8,879 nucleotides of DNA from Comamonadaceae bacterium (GTDB taxonomy: Bacteria > Pseudomonadota > Gammaproteobacteria > Burkholderiales > Burkholderiaceae_C): NCBI GenBank assembly GCA_947466165.1, contig CANIDW010000047.1:1-8879 (forward strand), read 5' to 3'. Shown one piece after another: positions 1 to 6,423 of this stretch (position 1 is its first letter; each line of letters starts with the position of its first letter). The translations under genes were made by a program, and so were the position numbers. The notes below the pieces were generated by a model. It was given only the letters and a program-made list of their open reading frames with translations, was not told the origin of the DNA and searched no databases.

Positions 1-78
1 GATGTACTGCTCAGCCTCACGGCGCGAGCAAGCCAGCATTTCAGCCAGGCGTTTGGCCAGGCGAACGGGTTCGGTCAT
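1..78 (-). CDS. S4 RNA-binding-domain protein, N-terminal fragment (possibly an RsuA/RluF-type pseudouridine synthase)
   Basis: Only the first 26 codons are present; the gene runs off the left edge. The start is an ATG at 78-76 on the minus strand. The peptide has the beginning of an S4 domain: a basic helix (residues 6-12, RLAKRLA) followed by the hallmark segment CSRREAEQYI at 17-26, which in S4 proteins makes the first RNA-contacting helix. The same segment opens RsuA/RluB/RluF pseudouridine synthases and stand-alone S4 proteins, and the fragment is too short to tell them apart. It starts 10 bases after the ychF stop on the same strand, so it is probably translated from the same mRNA. I see no strong Shine-Dalgarno sequence before it, which fits re-initiation after ychF. 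The S4 assignment is fairly safe; any catalytic role is a guess. Confidence 0.68.
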   Translation of the reverse strand, partial: MTEPVRLAKRLAEMLACSRREAEQYI

Positions 79-88
79 TCGACAGGGT

Positions 89-1180
89 TCAGGAGCTGAA
101 CAGGAAGTTCATCACATCGCCATCTTTGACAACGTATTCCTTGCCTTCGGCGCGCATTTTGCCCGCATCTTTGGCGCCCTGCTCACCTTTGAAGGCGATG
201 AAGTCGTCATAGGCGATGGTCTGGGCGCGGATGTAGCCTTTTTCAAAGTCGGTGTGAATCACGCCGGCCGCCTGCGGGCCGGTGTCGCCCACATGAATGG
301 TCCAGGCGCGCACTTCCTTGACACCGGCGGTGAAGTAAGTCTGCAAGCCGAGCAGCTTGTAAGCGGCGCGGATCAGACGGTTCAGGCCGGGCTCGGTCTG
401 GCCGAGTTCTTCCAGGAACATCTGCCGGTCTTCGTCACTCATCTCGCTCATCTCGGCTTCGAGCTTGGCGCTGATGGCGACCACCGGCGCATTTTGTGAG
501 GCCGCGTAAGTCTTCAGGCGGTCGAGGAAAGGGTTGTTCTCAAAACCGTCTTCGGCCACATTGGCAACGAACATCGCCGGCTTGGCAGTGATCAGAAAAA
601 ACTGCTGCAACAGCGGCATTTCTTCCTTGCTGAAGTCGATGGTGCGCACGGGCTTGGCTTCATTGAGCGCGGCCTGGCACTTCTCGAGAATGGCCACCAA
701 TTTGATGGATTCCTTGTCGCCCGAGCGCGCCAGTTTGGTGACGCGGTGCAGGGCTTTCTCCACTGCCGCCAGGTCGGCCAGACACAGTTCAGTCTGAATC
801 ACCTCGATGTCCGAGATAGGATCCACCTTGCCGGCCACGTGAATCACGTTGTCGTCCACAAAGCAACGCACCACATTGACGATGGCGTCGGTCTCGCGGA
901 TGTGCGCCAGAAACTTGTTGCCCAGGCCTTCGCCGGTGCTGGCACCGGCCACCAGGCCGGCGATGTCGACAAACTCGACAATCGCGCGCTGCACTTTTTG
1001 CGGGCTGACGATGGCCGACAAGGCGTCAAGCCGCTCATCGGGCACCTCGACGATGCCGACGTTCGGCTCGATGGTGCAAAAAGGGTAGTTTTCCGCTGCA
1101 ATGCCGGCTTTGGTCAGGGCGTTGAACAGGGTGGATTTACCGACGTTGGGCAAGCCCACGATGCCGCACTTCAAACTCAT
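89..1180 (-). CDS. ychF: Redox-regulated ATPase YchF (Obg-family P-loop NTPase)
   Basis: Complete 363-residue protein, the usual YchF length. It begins [17 protein letters not shown], with the P-loop GLPNVGKS at 9-16. Switch II is DIAGLV at 72-77. The G4 position reads NVAE (207-210) instead of the GTPase NKxD, which is why YchF prefers ATP. His114, the residue linked to ATP hydrolysis in E. coli YchF, lies in NVIHVAGK. Cys5 and Cys35 match the E. coli cysteines. The middle holds a helical region (about 130-260) and the C-terminus a TGS domain (about 278-362). YchF binds ribosomes and acts as a negative factor in oxidative-stress responses (family knowledge). The ATG is supported by AAGGA six bases upstream. 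It is the first gene of a minus-strand unit with the S4 gene and is divergent from the MFS gene. Nothing looks damaged. Confidence 0.97.
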   Translation of the reverse strand: MSLKCGIVGLPNVGKSTLFNALTKAGIAAENYPFCTIEPNVGIVEVPDERLDALSAIVSPQKVQRAIVEFVDIAGLVAGASTGEGLGNKFLAHIRETDAIVNVVRCFVDDNVIHVAGKVDPISDIEVIQTELCLADLAAVEKALHRVTKLARSGDKESIKLVAILEKCQAALNEAKPVRTIDFSKEEMPLLQQFFLITAKPAMFVANVAEDGFENNPFLDRLKTYAASQNAPVVAISAKLEAEMSEMSDEDRQMFLEELGQTEPGLNRLIRAAYKLLGLQTYFTAGVKEVRAWTIHVGDTGPQAAGVIHTDFEKGYIRAQTIAYDDFIAFKGEQGAKDAGKMRAEGKEYVVKDGDVMNFLFSS

Positions 1181-1186
1181 GAAAAA

Positions 1187-1191
1187 TCCTT
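1187..1191 (-). promoter_or_regulatory. Ribosome binding site of ychF
   Basis: The minus strand reads AAGGA, then six bases, then the ATG at 1180. This is a near-ideal Shine-Dalgarno sequence and spacing, and it fixes the ychF start. Confidence 0.8.
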
Positions 1192-1240
1192 AGAAATCAA
1201 ATCCCGGCAGGTCCGCCAGCGGGCTGCTCGGCGGGGTAGC

Positions 1241-1254
1241 GATAATCGATTGTA
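1241..1254. promoter_or_regulatory. AT-rich core of the divergent ychF/MFS spacer with -10-like hexamers on both strands
   Basis: The 159-base spacer (1181-1339) is GC-rich except here. The minus strand reads TACAAT at 1254-1249 (five of six to TATAAT), which would start a ychF transcript near 1242 with a leader of about 60 bases. The plus strand reads GATAAT at 1241-1246 (five of six), a candidate for the MFS gene. An 8-base palindrome AATCGATT lies at 1244-1251. Neither hexamer has a recognisable -35 box at 16-18 bases, so this is only a plausible promoter region. I see no RNA gene or strong hairpin in the rest of the spacer. Confidence 0.3.
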
Positions 1255-1339
1255 GTGATGCTGATTTGGCGGCACGCGCCCTGCCCTCCTCAATCTCATC
1301 GAACTGCTTAGTTGCAGCTGAACGACCTGGAATTTCGAC

Positions 1340-2572
1340 ATGCCTTCCGCGCCGCCGCGAATTTCTGCTGCCACCCAACGCTCCGCTTTTTTACTGTCTC
1401 TGGCCACTTTTTCCAGCATGGCCACGCAACGCATCTGCGACGCCATGCTGCCCGCGCTGTCAAACATCTTTCAGACCAGTGTGGCGCAGGCCGCTCAGGT
1501 GATCTGGGTGTTTGCCGTGGTGTACGGGCTGGCCCAGCTTTTTTACGGCCCGCTGGGCGACCGTACCGGCAAGTTCCGCATCATCACCTACGCCACGCTG
1601 GGTTGCAGCGTGGCCAGCCTGGTCGCCGCTTTTGCCGACAACCTGAACACCCTGGTGATGGCGCGGGCCCTGACCGGCTTGTTCGCCGCTGCGGTGATTC
1701 CGCTGGCGCTCGCCTGGGTGGGTGACGCCGTGCCTTACGAGCGGCGGCTCGAAACGCTGGCCAAAGTCGGGCTGGGTACCACGCTGGGCATTGTGGGCGG
1801 GCAACTGGCCGGTGGCTGGTTCGCCGACACCCTGGGCTGGCGCTGGGCTTTTGCGCTGATGACCGTGATTTTTGCCGTGGTCGGATGTTTGCTCTTGCTT
1901 GATTTGCGCCGCCAGCAGCGTCTGCCCGGAACCGAGTCCGTTGACATGCCGCATGGGCGCCCGGGCTTTGTCAGGCAAGCCCTGGCTATTTTGAGCGACC
2001 CGTGGGCCAGCCGGGTGCTGATGATCGCCTTGATAGAAGGCGCCGCCGGCTTTGGTGTGCTCAGCACCATCGCCTCGCACCTGCACCAGACGCTGGACCT
2101 GTCTTTGTCTTTGTCCGGCTCCATCGTGGCACTGTTCGGTCTGGGCGGTGTGCTCTACATGTCTGTGGCGCGCTGGCTGATCCGGCGGCTGGGTGAAGAC
2201 GGGCTGGCACAGTACGGCACTGCCTTGATGGGCTTGTCTTTTGCCGTGCTGGGTTTTACCCGCTGGTGGCCCTTGACGCCGGTGGTCTGCTTGAGCGCAG
2301 GTTTTGGTTTTTTCATGTTTCACAACACCATGCAGGCCAACGCGACGCAAATGACACCGTCGGCGCGCGGCACCTCGGTGTCGCTTTTTTCATGCGCACT
2401 GTTCTCGGGTCAGGCCCTGGGGGTGTTGATGGCGGCCCACCTGAGCGCGGTGCTGGGCTCGGGCGGCGTGATCGCCTTGGGTGGGAGCATCGTTTTGGTT
2501 GTAGGCACCTTGATGGCGCGCAGCCTGCGCGCTAGAAACGGTAGGTCCCTGTCACCGATTGACCCACTTTGA
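1340..2572 (+). CDS. MFS transporter, probable 12-helix efflux permease (DHA1-like)
   Basis: The 410-residue protein has the usual MFS size and about twelve hydrophobic segments: roughly 15-35, 52-72, 81-100, 103-125, 142-163, 168-188, 225-247, 256-278, 290-308, 313-333, 345-370 and 372-393. A hydrophilic central loop spans about 189-222. The helix 2-3 loop carries the MFS motif A as GPLGDRTGKFR (70-80). Helix 5 has a glycine-rich stretch LGTTLGIVGG (145-154) resembling the antiporter motif C, but lacking its proline. This favours a proton-coupled exporter in the inner membrane; the substrate cannot be read from sequence. The ATG is preceded by a weak GGA eight bases away. The next Met (residue 27) would cut into helix 1, so the first ATG is preferred. 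Its last 41 bases overlap the 3' end of the opposing MOSC gene. Confidence 0.9.
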   Translation: MPSAPPRISAATQRSAFLLSLATFSSMATQRICDAMLPALSNIFQTSVAQAAQVIWVFAVVYGLAQLFYGPLGDRTGKFRIITYATLGCSVASLVAAFADNLNTLVMARALTGLFAAAVIPLALAWVGDAVPYERRLETLAKVGLGTTLGIVGGQLAGGWFADTLGWRWAFALMTVIFAVVGCLLLLDLRRQQRLPGTESVDMPHGRPGFVRQALAILSDPWASRVLMIALIEGAAGFGVLSTIASHLHQTLDLSLSLSGSIVALFGLGGVLYMSVARWLIRRLGEDGLAQYGTALMGLSFAVLGFTRWWPLTPVVCLSAGFGFFMFHNTMQANATQMTPSARGTSVSLFSCALFSGQALGVLMAAHLSAVLGSGGVIALGGSIVLVVGTLMARSLRARNGRSLSPIDPL

Positions 2573-3476
2573 GCACTTGATCAAAGCCATCGAGGGTGAT
2601 GCTGTTCATGCCAAACGACAAAGCTCCGTCAAGCCGTTTGTCTTGCCGGTAGGTTTGCAGCATGTCGTTGACGGCGGGGCTGCTGCTGGCGCTGAGCGGG
2701 TCGATGTTGACAATGGGGCAGCGCGGGCAGGGCTTGACCGGCTGCAGTCGTACCCGGCTGTGCGCAGTGGCAATGTCGACATGGGCCAGGCGGTCTTCGT
2801 CATGTGCGGCCATGGCTTCCTGGCCGGGGGCATCACCCAGCACGATATTGGGGCGAAAACGTGACATGCTCACAGCCGGCTGGCCGGCAGCCAGCAGCTT
2901 GGCGTTCAGCCCGGCCAGAGAAGCCTCGCTGGTGATCAACATCGGGTAACCGTCACTGAACTGGTTAAGCGCCTGCACGCCGTCGGTCCAACTCAGGCTG
3001 GAGGCGCGCTGGTGTTCCGGGTCAAAGCGCACCAGGCGCGCTTTCACGCCTAAAAAATCACTGAACCACTGAGCCGCAATGGCGCCCATGTCATAGGCCG
3101 CCACATCCTGGCCCCACACTTTGACGCGCACAGCCGCCTCGACCTGGTCTATGGCCAAGTGCAGCGCCAGCATGCCGGGGGCACGCAACACAATGTCATG
3201 TGCGCGCACCTGCGGCTGCACCAGGGCCATGCGCGGCAGTTCGCGCTGCGTTAAAAATTCACCTGTTTCATCCACCACCATCCAGGCACGGTCCAAATCA
3301 AGACCTGTTTCTGTGAGCAAGGCTTCGCCCAGAGCCACGCCGGCGCAGGACTTGACCGGGTAGATATAAAGCTGGGCAATGACGGCGCTGAAATCAGGCG
3401 GGCGGGTGGTGTCAGTCACGAATAGGCTTTCATGTGGGCGGGTGGCTACGGCCTGGTTCAGGTCGGGATTTTGCAC
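2532..3476 (-). CDS. MOSC-domain protein, YcbX/mARC-like molybdenum-cofactor protein without a ferredoxin domain
   Basis: The reading frame gives 314 residues from a GTG at 3476. A MOSC N-terminal beta-barrel domain starts near residue 33 (QLYIYPVKSCAG, 36-46) and a MOSC domain follows at about 165-312. The MOSC domain carries SRFRPNIVL (205-213) and KPCPRC (248-253). In YcbX and mARC the matching KPC-RC cysteine binds the molybdenum cofactor, so Cys253 (or Cys250) is the likely ligand. These enzymes reduce N-hydroxylated compounds. E. coli YcbX has an extra C-terminal 2Fe-2S domain that is missing here, so a separate electron donor would be needed. The start is uncertain: homology begins only near residue 33, and a second in-frame GTG at 3419 (residue 20) would give 295 residues beginning MTDTTRPP. 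The gene is divergent from the UbiH-like gene 18 bases away and overlaps the MFS gene tail to tail. Confidence 0.88.
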   Translation of the reverse strand: MQNPDLNQAVATRPHESLFVTDTTRPPDFSAVIAQLYIYPVKSCAGVALGEALLTETGLDLDRAWMVVDETGEFLTQRELPRMALVQPQVRAHDIVLRAPGMLALHLAIDQVEAAVRVKVWGQDVAAYDMGAIAAQWFSDFLGVKARLVRFDPEHQRASSLSWTDGVQALNQFSDGYPMLITSEASLAGLNAKLLAAGQPAVSMSRFRPNIVLGDAPGQEAMAAHDEDRLAHVDIATAHSRVRLQPVKPCPRCPIVNIDPLSASSSPAVNDMLQTYRQDKRLDGALSFGMNSITLDGFDQVLKVGQSVTGTYRF

Positions 3477-3483
3477 TGCCTCT

Positions 3484-3489
3484 TAAAAT
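3484..3489 (+). promoter_or_regulatory. Candidate -10 element (TAAAAT) for the UbiH-like gene
   Basis: TAAAAT (five of six to TATAAT) ends five bases before the ATG at 3495. Transcription starting six or seven bases downstream would begin at or inside the start codon, giving a leaderless mRNA. No Shine-Dalgarno sequence precedes the ATG, which agrees with this. No convincing -35 box sits at 16-18 bases. On the opposite strand the same AT patch reads TATTTTAA and might also serve the MOSC gene. Confidence 0.4.
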
Positions 3490-3494
3490 AGCGC

Positions 3495-4619
3495 ATGAGC
3501 AAAGATTTTGATGTCTGTATCCGCGGTGACGGTATTGTGGGCCGCACGCTGGCACTGCTGCTGGCGCGGCAACGTTTGCGCGTGGCCCTGGTCTGTGATC
3601 CAGCCCGTGCGTCTGCCACGCCCGACGTGCGGGCCTACGCACTCAATGCCGCTTCCCGCAACCTGCTGATGCAAGTGCGGGCCTGGCCGCAAGGCGCTGG
3701 CGTCACAGCGGTCAGCCAGATGCAGGTGTGGGGCGACAGCGACGGACGACTGGACTTCAACCCGACTGACAGGCCGGCTGAGCAAGCCAGCGGCGATCAG
3801 GCTGCGCTGGCCTGGATTGTGGATGTGCCGGCGCTTGAACAAGCGCTGTCGGAGGCCCTGCGCTTTGCACCCGAGGTCGAGCTCATGGCCTCACCGGATG
3901 CAGCCCATGCAGCGCTGACGGTGGTCTGCGAAGGGCGTCATAGCCAAAGCCGGCGCGATTTCGGCGTGAGCTGGACCATCAAGCCCTACGACCAGAAAGC
4001 CGTTGCAGCCAGGCTGCACTCAGACCGTCCACATGCCGGTGTGGCGCGCCAATGGTTCGGCCAGGGGGAGGTGCTGGGTTTGCTGCCGGTGGACGGCGCA
4101 GACGCACACACGCTGGCCATGGTCTGGTCGGTGCCGCAAAGCCGTGCCCAAGAGCTGCAAGCAATGACACCCGCCGCCCTGGTGGCAGCGCTGCAGCAAG
4201 TCTGCGGCGACCAGGCCGGCCAGCTCAGCCTGTGCAGTCCGGTGGCCAGCTGGCCCCTGACACTGTGCAGCGCCCAGCGCTGGGTCGGGCCGGGCTGGGC
4301 CCTGGCCGGAGATGCTGCGCACACCGTGCACCCGATGGCGGGCCAAGGTCTGAACCTGGGTCTGGCGGATGTCAACAAACTGGCGCAAGTGCTGCAAGCG
4401 CGCGAATACTGGCGCAGCCTGGGCGACGAAAAACTGCTGCGCCGCTACGAGCGTGCGCGCAAAGCCGATGTCTTGGCCATGAGTGCTGTGACCGAAGGCT
4501 TGCACAGCCTGTTTGCACCCAGCGACAGCCGCCTGCAAGCGCTGCGCAATTGGGGCATGAAAAGCGTGGCGCGCAGCGGACCTCTCAAGGGCTGGCTGAC
4601 ACGCCGGGCCATGGGCTGA
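3495..4619 (+). CDS. FAD-dependent UbiH/UbiF/COQ6-family hydroxylase, probably ubiquinone biosynthesis
   Basis: This is a 374-residue class A flavoprotein monooxygenase. The Rossmann nucleotide-binding motif is GDGIVG at 11-16. The middle motif reads CEGRHSQSR at 145-153, where the family usually has ADGxxSxxR. The second FAD motif is GDAAHTVHPMAGQG (272-285) followed by LNLGLADV, the typical wording of ubiquinone-ring hydroxylases. Such enzymes add a hydroxyl to the polyprenylated ring using O2 and NAD(P)H at the inner membrane. Which ring position is modified cannot be read from sequence, so I give no Ubi letter. It is shorter than the roughly 390-400 residues of E. coli UbiH/UbiF; the missing part lies in the middle, before residue 145. 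The ATG has no Shine-Dalgarno sequence but a TAAAAT box just upstream. A DsbC-type gene follows after 44 bases and is probably cotranscribed. Confidence 0.9.
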   Translation: MSKDFDVCIRGDGIVGRTLALLLARQRLRVALVCDPARASATPDVRAYALNAASRNLLMQVRAWPQGAGVTAVSQMQVWGDSDGRLDFNPTDRPAEQASGDQAALAWIVDVPALEQALSEALRFAPEVELMASPDAAHAALTVVCEGRHSQSRRDFGVSWTIKPYDQKAVAARLHSDRPHAGVARQWFGQGEVLGLLPVDGADAHTLAMVWSVPQSRAQELQAMTPAALVAALQQVCGDQAGQLSLCSPVASWPLTLCSAQRWVGPGWALAGDAAHTVHPMAGQGLNLGLADVNKLAQVLQAREYWRSLGDEKLLRRYERARKADVLAMSAVTEGLHSLFAPSDSRLQALRNWGMKSVARSGPLKGWLTRRAMG

Positions 4620-4630
4620 CACCGCCTGAG

Positions 4631-4638
4631 TTTTTTTT
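4631..4638 (+). repeat. T8 homopolymer tract in the hydroxylase-dsbC spacer
   Basis: Eight consecutive T bases lie 25 bases before the dsbC ATG. I looked for a terminator stem immediately before them and found only short imperfect pairing (CTCA at 4584-4587 with TGAG at 4627-4630, with a long loop). I do not call a terminator. The tract could be a U-rich leader element or chance. Confidence 0.4.
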
Positions 4639-4652
4639 CAACAAAGCCTCAC

Positions 4653-4656
4653 AGGA
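4653..4656 (+). promoter_or_regulatory. Ribosome binding site of the DsbC-type gene
   Basis: AGGA is followed by seven bases and the ATG at 4664. This selects 4664 as the start in a frame that stays open for 612 bases further upstream, where it only shadows the hydroxylase gene. Confidence 0.7.
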
Positions 4657-4663
4657 CTTGCGT

Positions 4664-5410
4664 ATGCGCTCAGTTTTCAGACTCTTGACTCACCGTGGCC
4701 GCGCGGCCCTGCTTGGCCTGACCCTGGCACTGACAGCCGGTGTTGCGGCACAAGCCCAGGAAGCGGCCATTCGCAAAAACCTGCTGGAGCGCTTGCCCAC
4801 CCTGCCCAAAATTGAAGAGGTCAGCAAAACACCGATGAACGGCCTGTTTGAAGTGCGGGTCAGCGGCAATGATATTTATTACACCGATGCAGACGGCAGC
4901 TTTCTGATTCAGGGCCACCTGATTGACACCCGTGTCAAAAAGAACCTGACCGAAGAGCGCATGGACAAACTCAATGTGGTTGCCTTCGACTCACTGCCGC
5001 TGATTGACGCTTTTACCATCGTGCGCGGTAACGGCAAACGCAAGATGGCGGTGTTTGAAGACCCGAATTGCGGTTATTGCAAACGCTTTGAACGCGACAT
5101 GCAAAAAGTCAACGACGTCACCATTCATTTGTTTTTGATGCCCATCCTGGGGCCGGACTCCGGCGTCAAATCCAAGGCGGTCTGGTGCGCCAAAGACAAA
5201 GCCAAGGCCTGGGCCGACATGATGTTGCGCGACCAGAAGATAGCCCCCGGTAACTGCGATGCGACAGCGCTGACACGCAACATTGAGTTTGGCCAGCAAC
5301 ACCGCATCACCGGCACGCCGACCCTGATTTTTGCGGACGGCAAACGTGTGCCGGGCGCCATCGCAGCGCAACAGGTCGAGCAATACCTGGCACAAGCCAA
5401 GGCGCCCTGA
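4664..5410 (+). CDS. dsbC: DsbC-type periplasmic thiol:disulfide isomerase
   Basis: The 248-residue product matches DsbC length. Residues 1-31 form a Sec signal peptide: a basic start (R2, R6, R11, R13), a hydrophobic core at 15-28, and probable cleavage after AAQA (28-31). The N-terminal dimerisation domain spans about 33-95, with FEVRVSGNDIYYTD at 62-75. A helical linker precedes the thioredoxin-fold domain, which has the active site CGYC at 136-139, identical to E. coli DsbC. The cis-proline loop is GTPT at 217-220. Cys175 and Cys198 probably form the second, structural disulfide seen in DsbC. The protein reshuffles wrong disulfides in the periplasm and is normally kept reduced by DsbD, which is not in this window. 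The start is set by AGGA seven bases upstream, just after the signal-less shadow region. The gene converges with the dipeptidase gene. Confidence 0.94.
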   Translation: MRSVFRLLTHRGRAALLGLTLALTAGVAAQAQEAAIRKNLLERLPTLPKIEEVSKTPMNGLFEVRVSGNDIYYTDADGSFLIQGHLIDTRVKKNLTEERMDKLNVVAFDSLPLIDAFTIVRGNGKRKMAVFEDPNCGYCKRFERDMQKVNDVTIHLFLMPILGPDSGVKSKAVWCAKDKAKAWADMMLRDQKIAPGNCDATALTRNIEFGQQHRITGTPTLIFADGKRVPGAIAAQQVEQYLAQAKAP

Positions 5411-5427
5411 ACTTGTTACAGCCCGGG

Positions 5428-5447
5428 CCTGCCGCCACGGCGGCCGG
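5428..5447. terminator. GC-rich hairpin between convergent dsbC and dipeptidase genes (weak terminator candidate)
   Basis: GCCGC (5431-5435) can pair with GCGGC (5440-5444) around a CACG loop. Past one mismatch, CC (5428-5429) pairs with GG (5446-5447). It sits in the 39-base spacer between two converging stop codons, the right place for a bidirectional terminator. No T-run follows on either strand, so an intrinsic terminator is not proven. Confidence 0.3.
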
Positions 5448-5449
5448 AC

Positions 5450-6421
5450 TCAGGCGTGCCAGACTTGTGAGGCCACCCGGGTCATGTTGCCGCCCATGAC
5501 GGCCTGTGACTCGGCTTGCGTCATGCCCAGGTCTTGGAGTGCCTGGGGCAGCAGGGTCCAGTCTTCAATGGCCGGGTAGCTGCTGGGTTTGTCTGGAGCA
5601 TAGCCAGCTGACGCGGGCCACCAGAATGCGCGGTCCCAGCCTTGGGGCGGCTCCTGCTCGATACCGGCTTCATGAAAGCTGATGTCAAAACCCACACCCA
5701 CATGCTGCACACCGACCAGATCAGCCACATACGCGGCATGACGGGCAATGTCTTTGGCGCTGGGGCGCGTATTGCCGGTCCCCAAAAACTTGGAGACGCC
5801 CGAAATACACACCACACCGCCCGTAGCGGCACAAGCGCGGATTTGCTCATCGGTGATGTTGCGGCCGTGCTCGACCAAGGCCAGCGGGTTGGCATGGCTG
5901 AAGATCACCGGCGCTTGCGAATGGGCCATGATGTCCAGGCTGCAGCGCCGGCCGGTGTGCGAGCAGTCCATCAGCACACCGGCATCGTTGACGGCGCGCA
6001 CCATGCGCCGGCCGAGTTCGGTGAGGCCGCGCGCCACATCGTGGCAACCATCTGCCACCGCGTTATTGCGGTTGTAGGCAAAGTGCATTTGCTTGACGCC
6101 CAAGTCGCGCAGCAAAGCCACCATCTCCGTGCGCTCTTGCAGAGGGACTGCACCTTCCAGGTCAAACCCCACCGTCAACAAGCCTTGTGCGGAATTTTGC
6201 GCAAGGGCTTGCACTGTGGTGGCCAGCACCAACTCCTGCGGATGGGCAGCGATGGTGGCGCGAAAACCGGCCATCACGGTCATCACCTGGTCCAGCGGTG
6301 TCATGTCCATGCCGATATTGATCGACACGTAGCGCACACCGCACTCGCGGTACGTCAACAAGGGCGCAAAGCTGGCGTCCGGATTCAAAGGCAAACAAGT
6401 GTGGGCTTCCCAGATGGCCAT
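5450..6421 (-). CDS. Peptidase family M19 dipeptidase (membrane/renal dipeptidase-like), cytoplasmic
   Basis: With the ATG at 6421 the protein has 323 residues and a metal-dependent TIM-barrel M19 fold. Visible family landmarks are GFDLEGA (85-91, bridging Glu89), ADGCHDVARGLTELG (123-137), MDCSHTG (151-157, metal His155), IFSHANP (173-179, metal His176), RNITDEQ (187-193, substrate Arg187) and VGFDIS (243-248, catalytic Asp246). The first metal motif, normally HxD near the N-terminus, reads HTC (7-9), so the Asp ligand is replaced by Cys9. No signal peptide or lipobox is present, so it should act in the cytoplasm. The frame also allows a TTG at 6427, but the ATG with GGAG seven bases upstream is better. 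It is the last gene of the importer operon, two bases after the second ATPase, which suggests it cleaves imported dipeptides. The true substrate is unknown. Confidence 0.88.
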   Translation of the reverse strand: MAIWEAHTCLPLNPDASFAPLLTYRECGVRYVSINIGMDMTPLDQVMTVMAGFRATIAAHPQELVLATTVQALAQNSAQGLLTVGFDLEGAVPLQERTEMVALLRDLGVKQMHFAYNRNNAVADGCHDVARGLTELGRRMVRAVNDAGVLMDCSHTGRRCSLDIMAHSQAPVIFSHANPLALVEHGRNITDEQIRACAATGGVVCISGVSKFLGTGNTRPSAKDIARHAAYVADLVGVQHVGVGFDISFHEAGIEQEPPQGWDRAFWWPASAGYAPDKPSSYPAIEDWTLLPQALQDLGMTQAESQAVMGGNMTRVASQVWHA

Positions 6422-6423
6422 GG

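Noticed and set aside
1460..2350. Long minus-strand open frame (296 codons) antisense to the MFS gene
   Set aside because: The composition is rich in Gln, His, Gly and Arg with no recognisable domain, typical of the reverse strand of GC-rich genes; the plus strand encodes a clear 12-helix transporter.
4594..4622. Direct repeat GGCTGACAC at 4594-4602 and 4614-4622
   Set aside because: The copies are only nine bases long, lie mostly in coding sequence at the hydroxylase end and are read in different frames; chance in GC-rich DNA is the simplest explanation.
4052..4663. In-frame upstream extension of the dsbC frame, giving a 452-residue protein
   Set aside because: The extension overlaps the hydroxylase gene in another frame, is a low-complexity arginine/alanine/glycine-rich shadow, and would bury the clear signal peptide starting at 4664, which has its own ribosome binding site.
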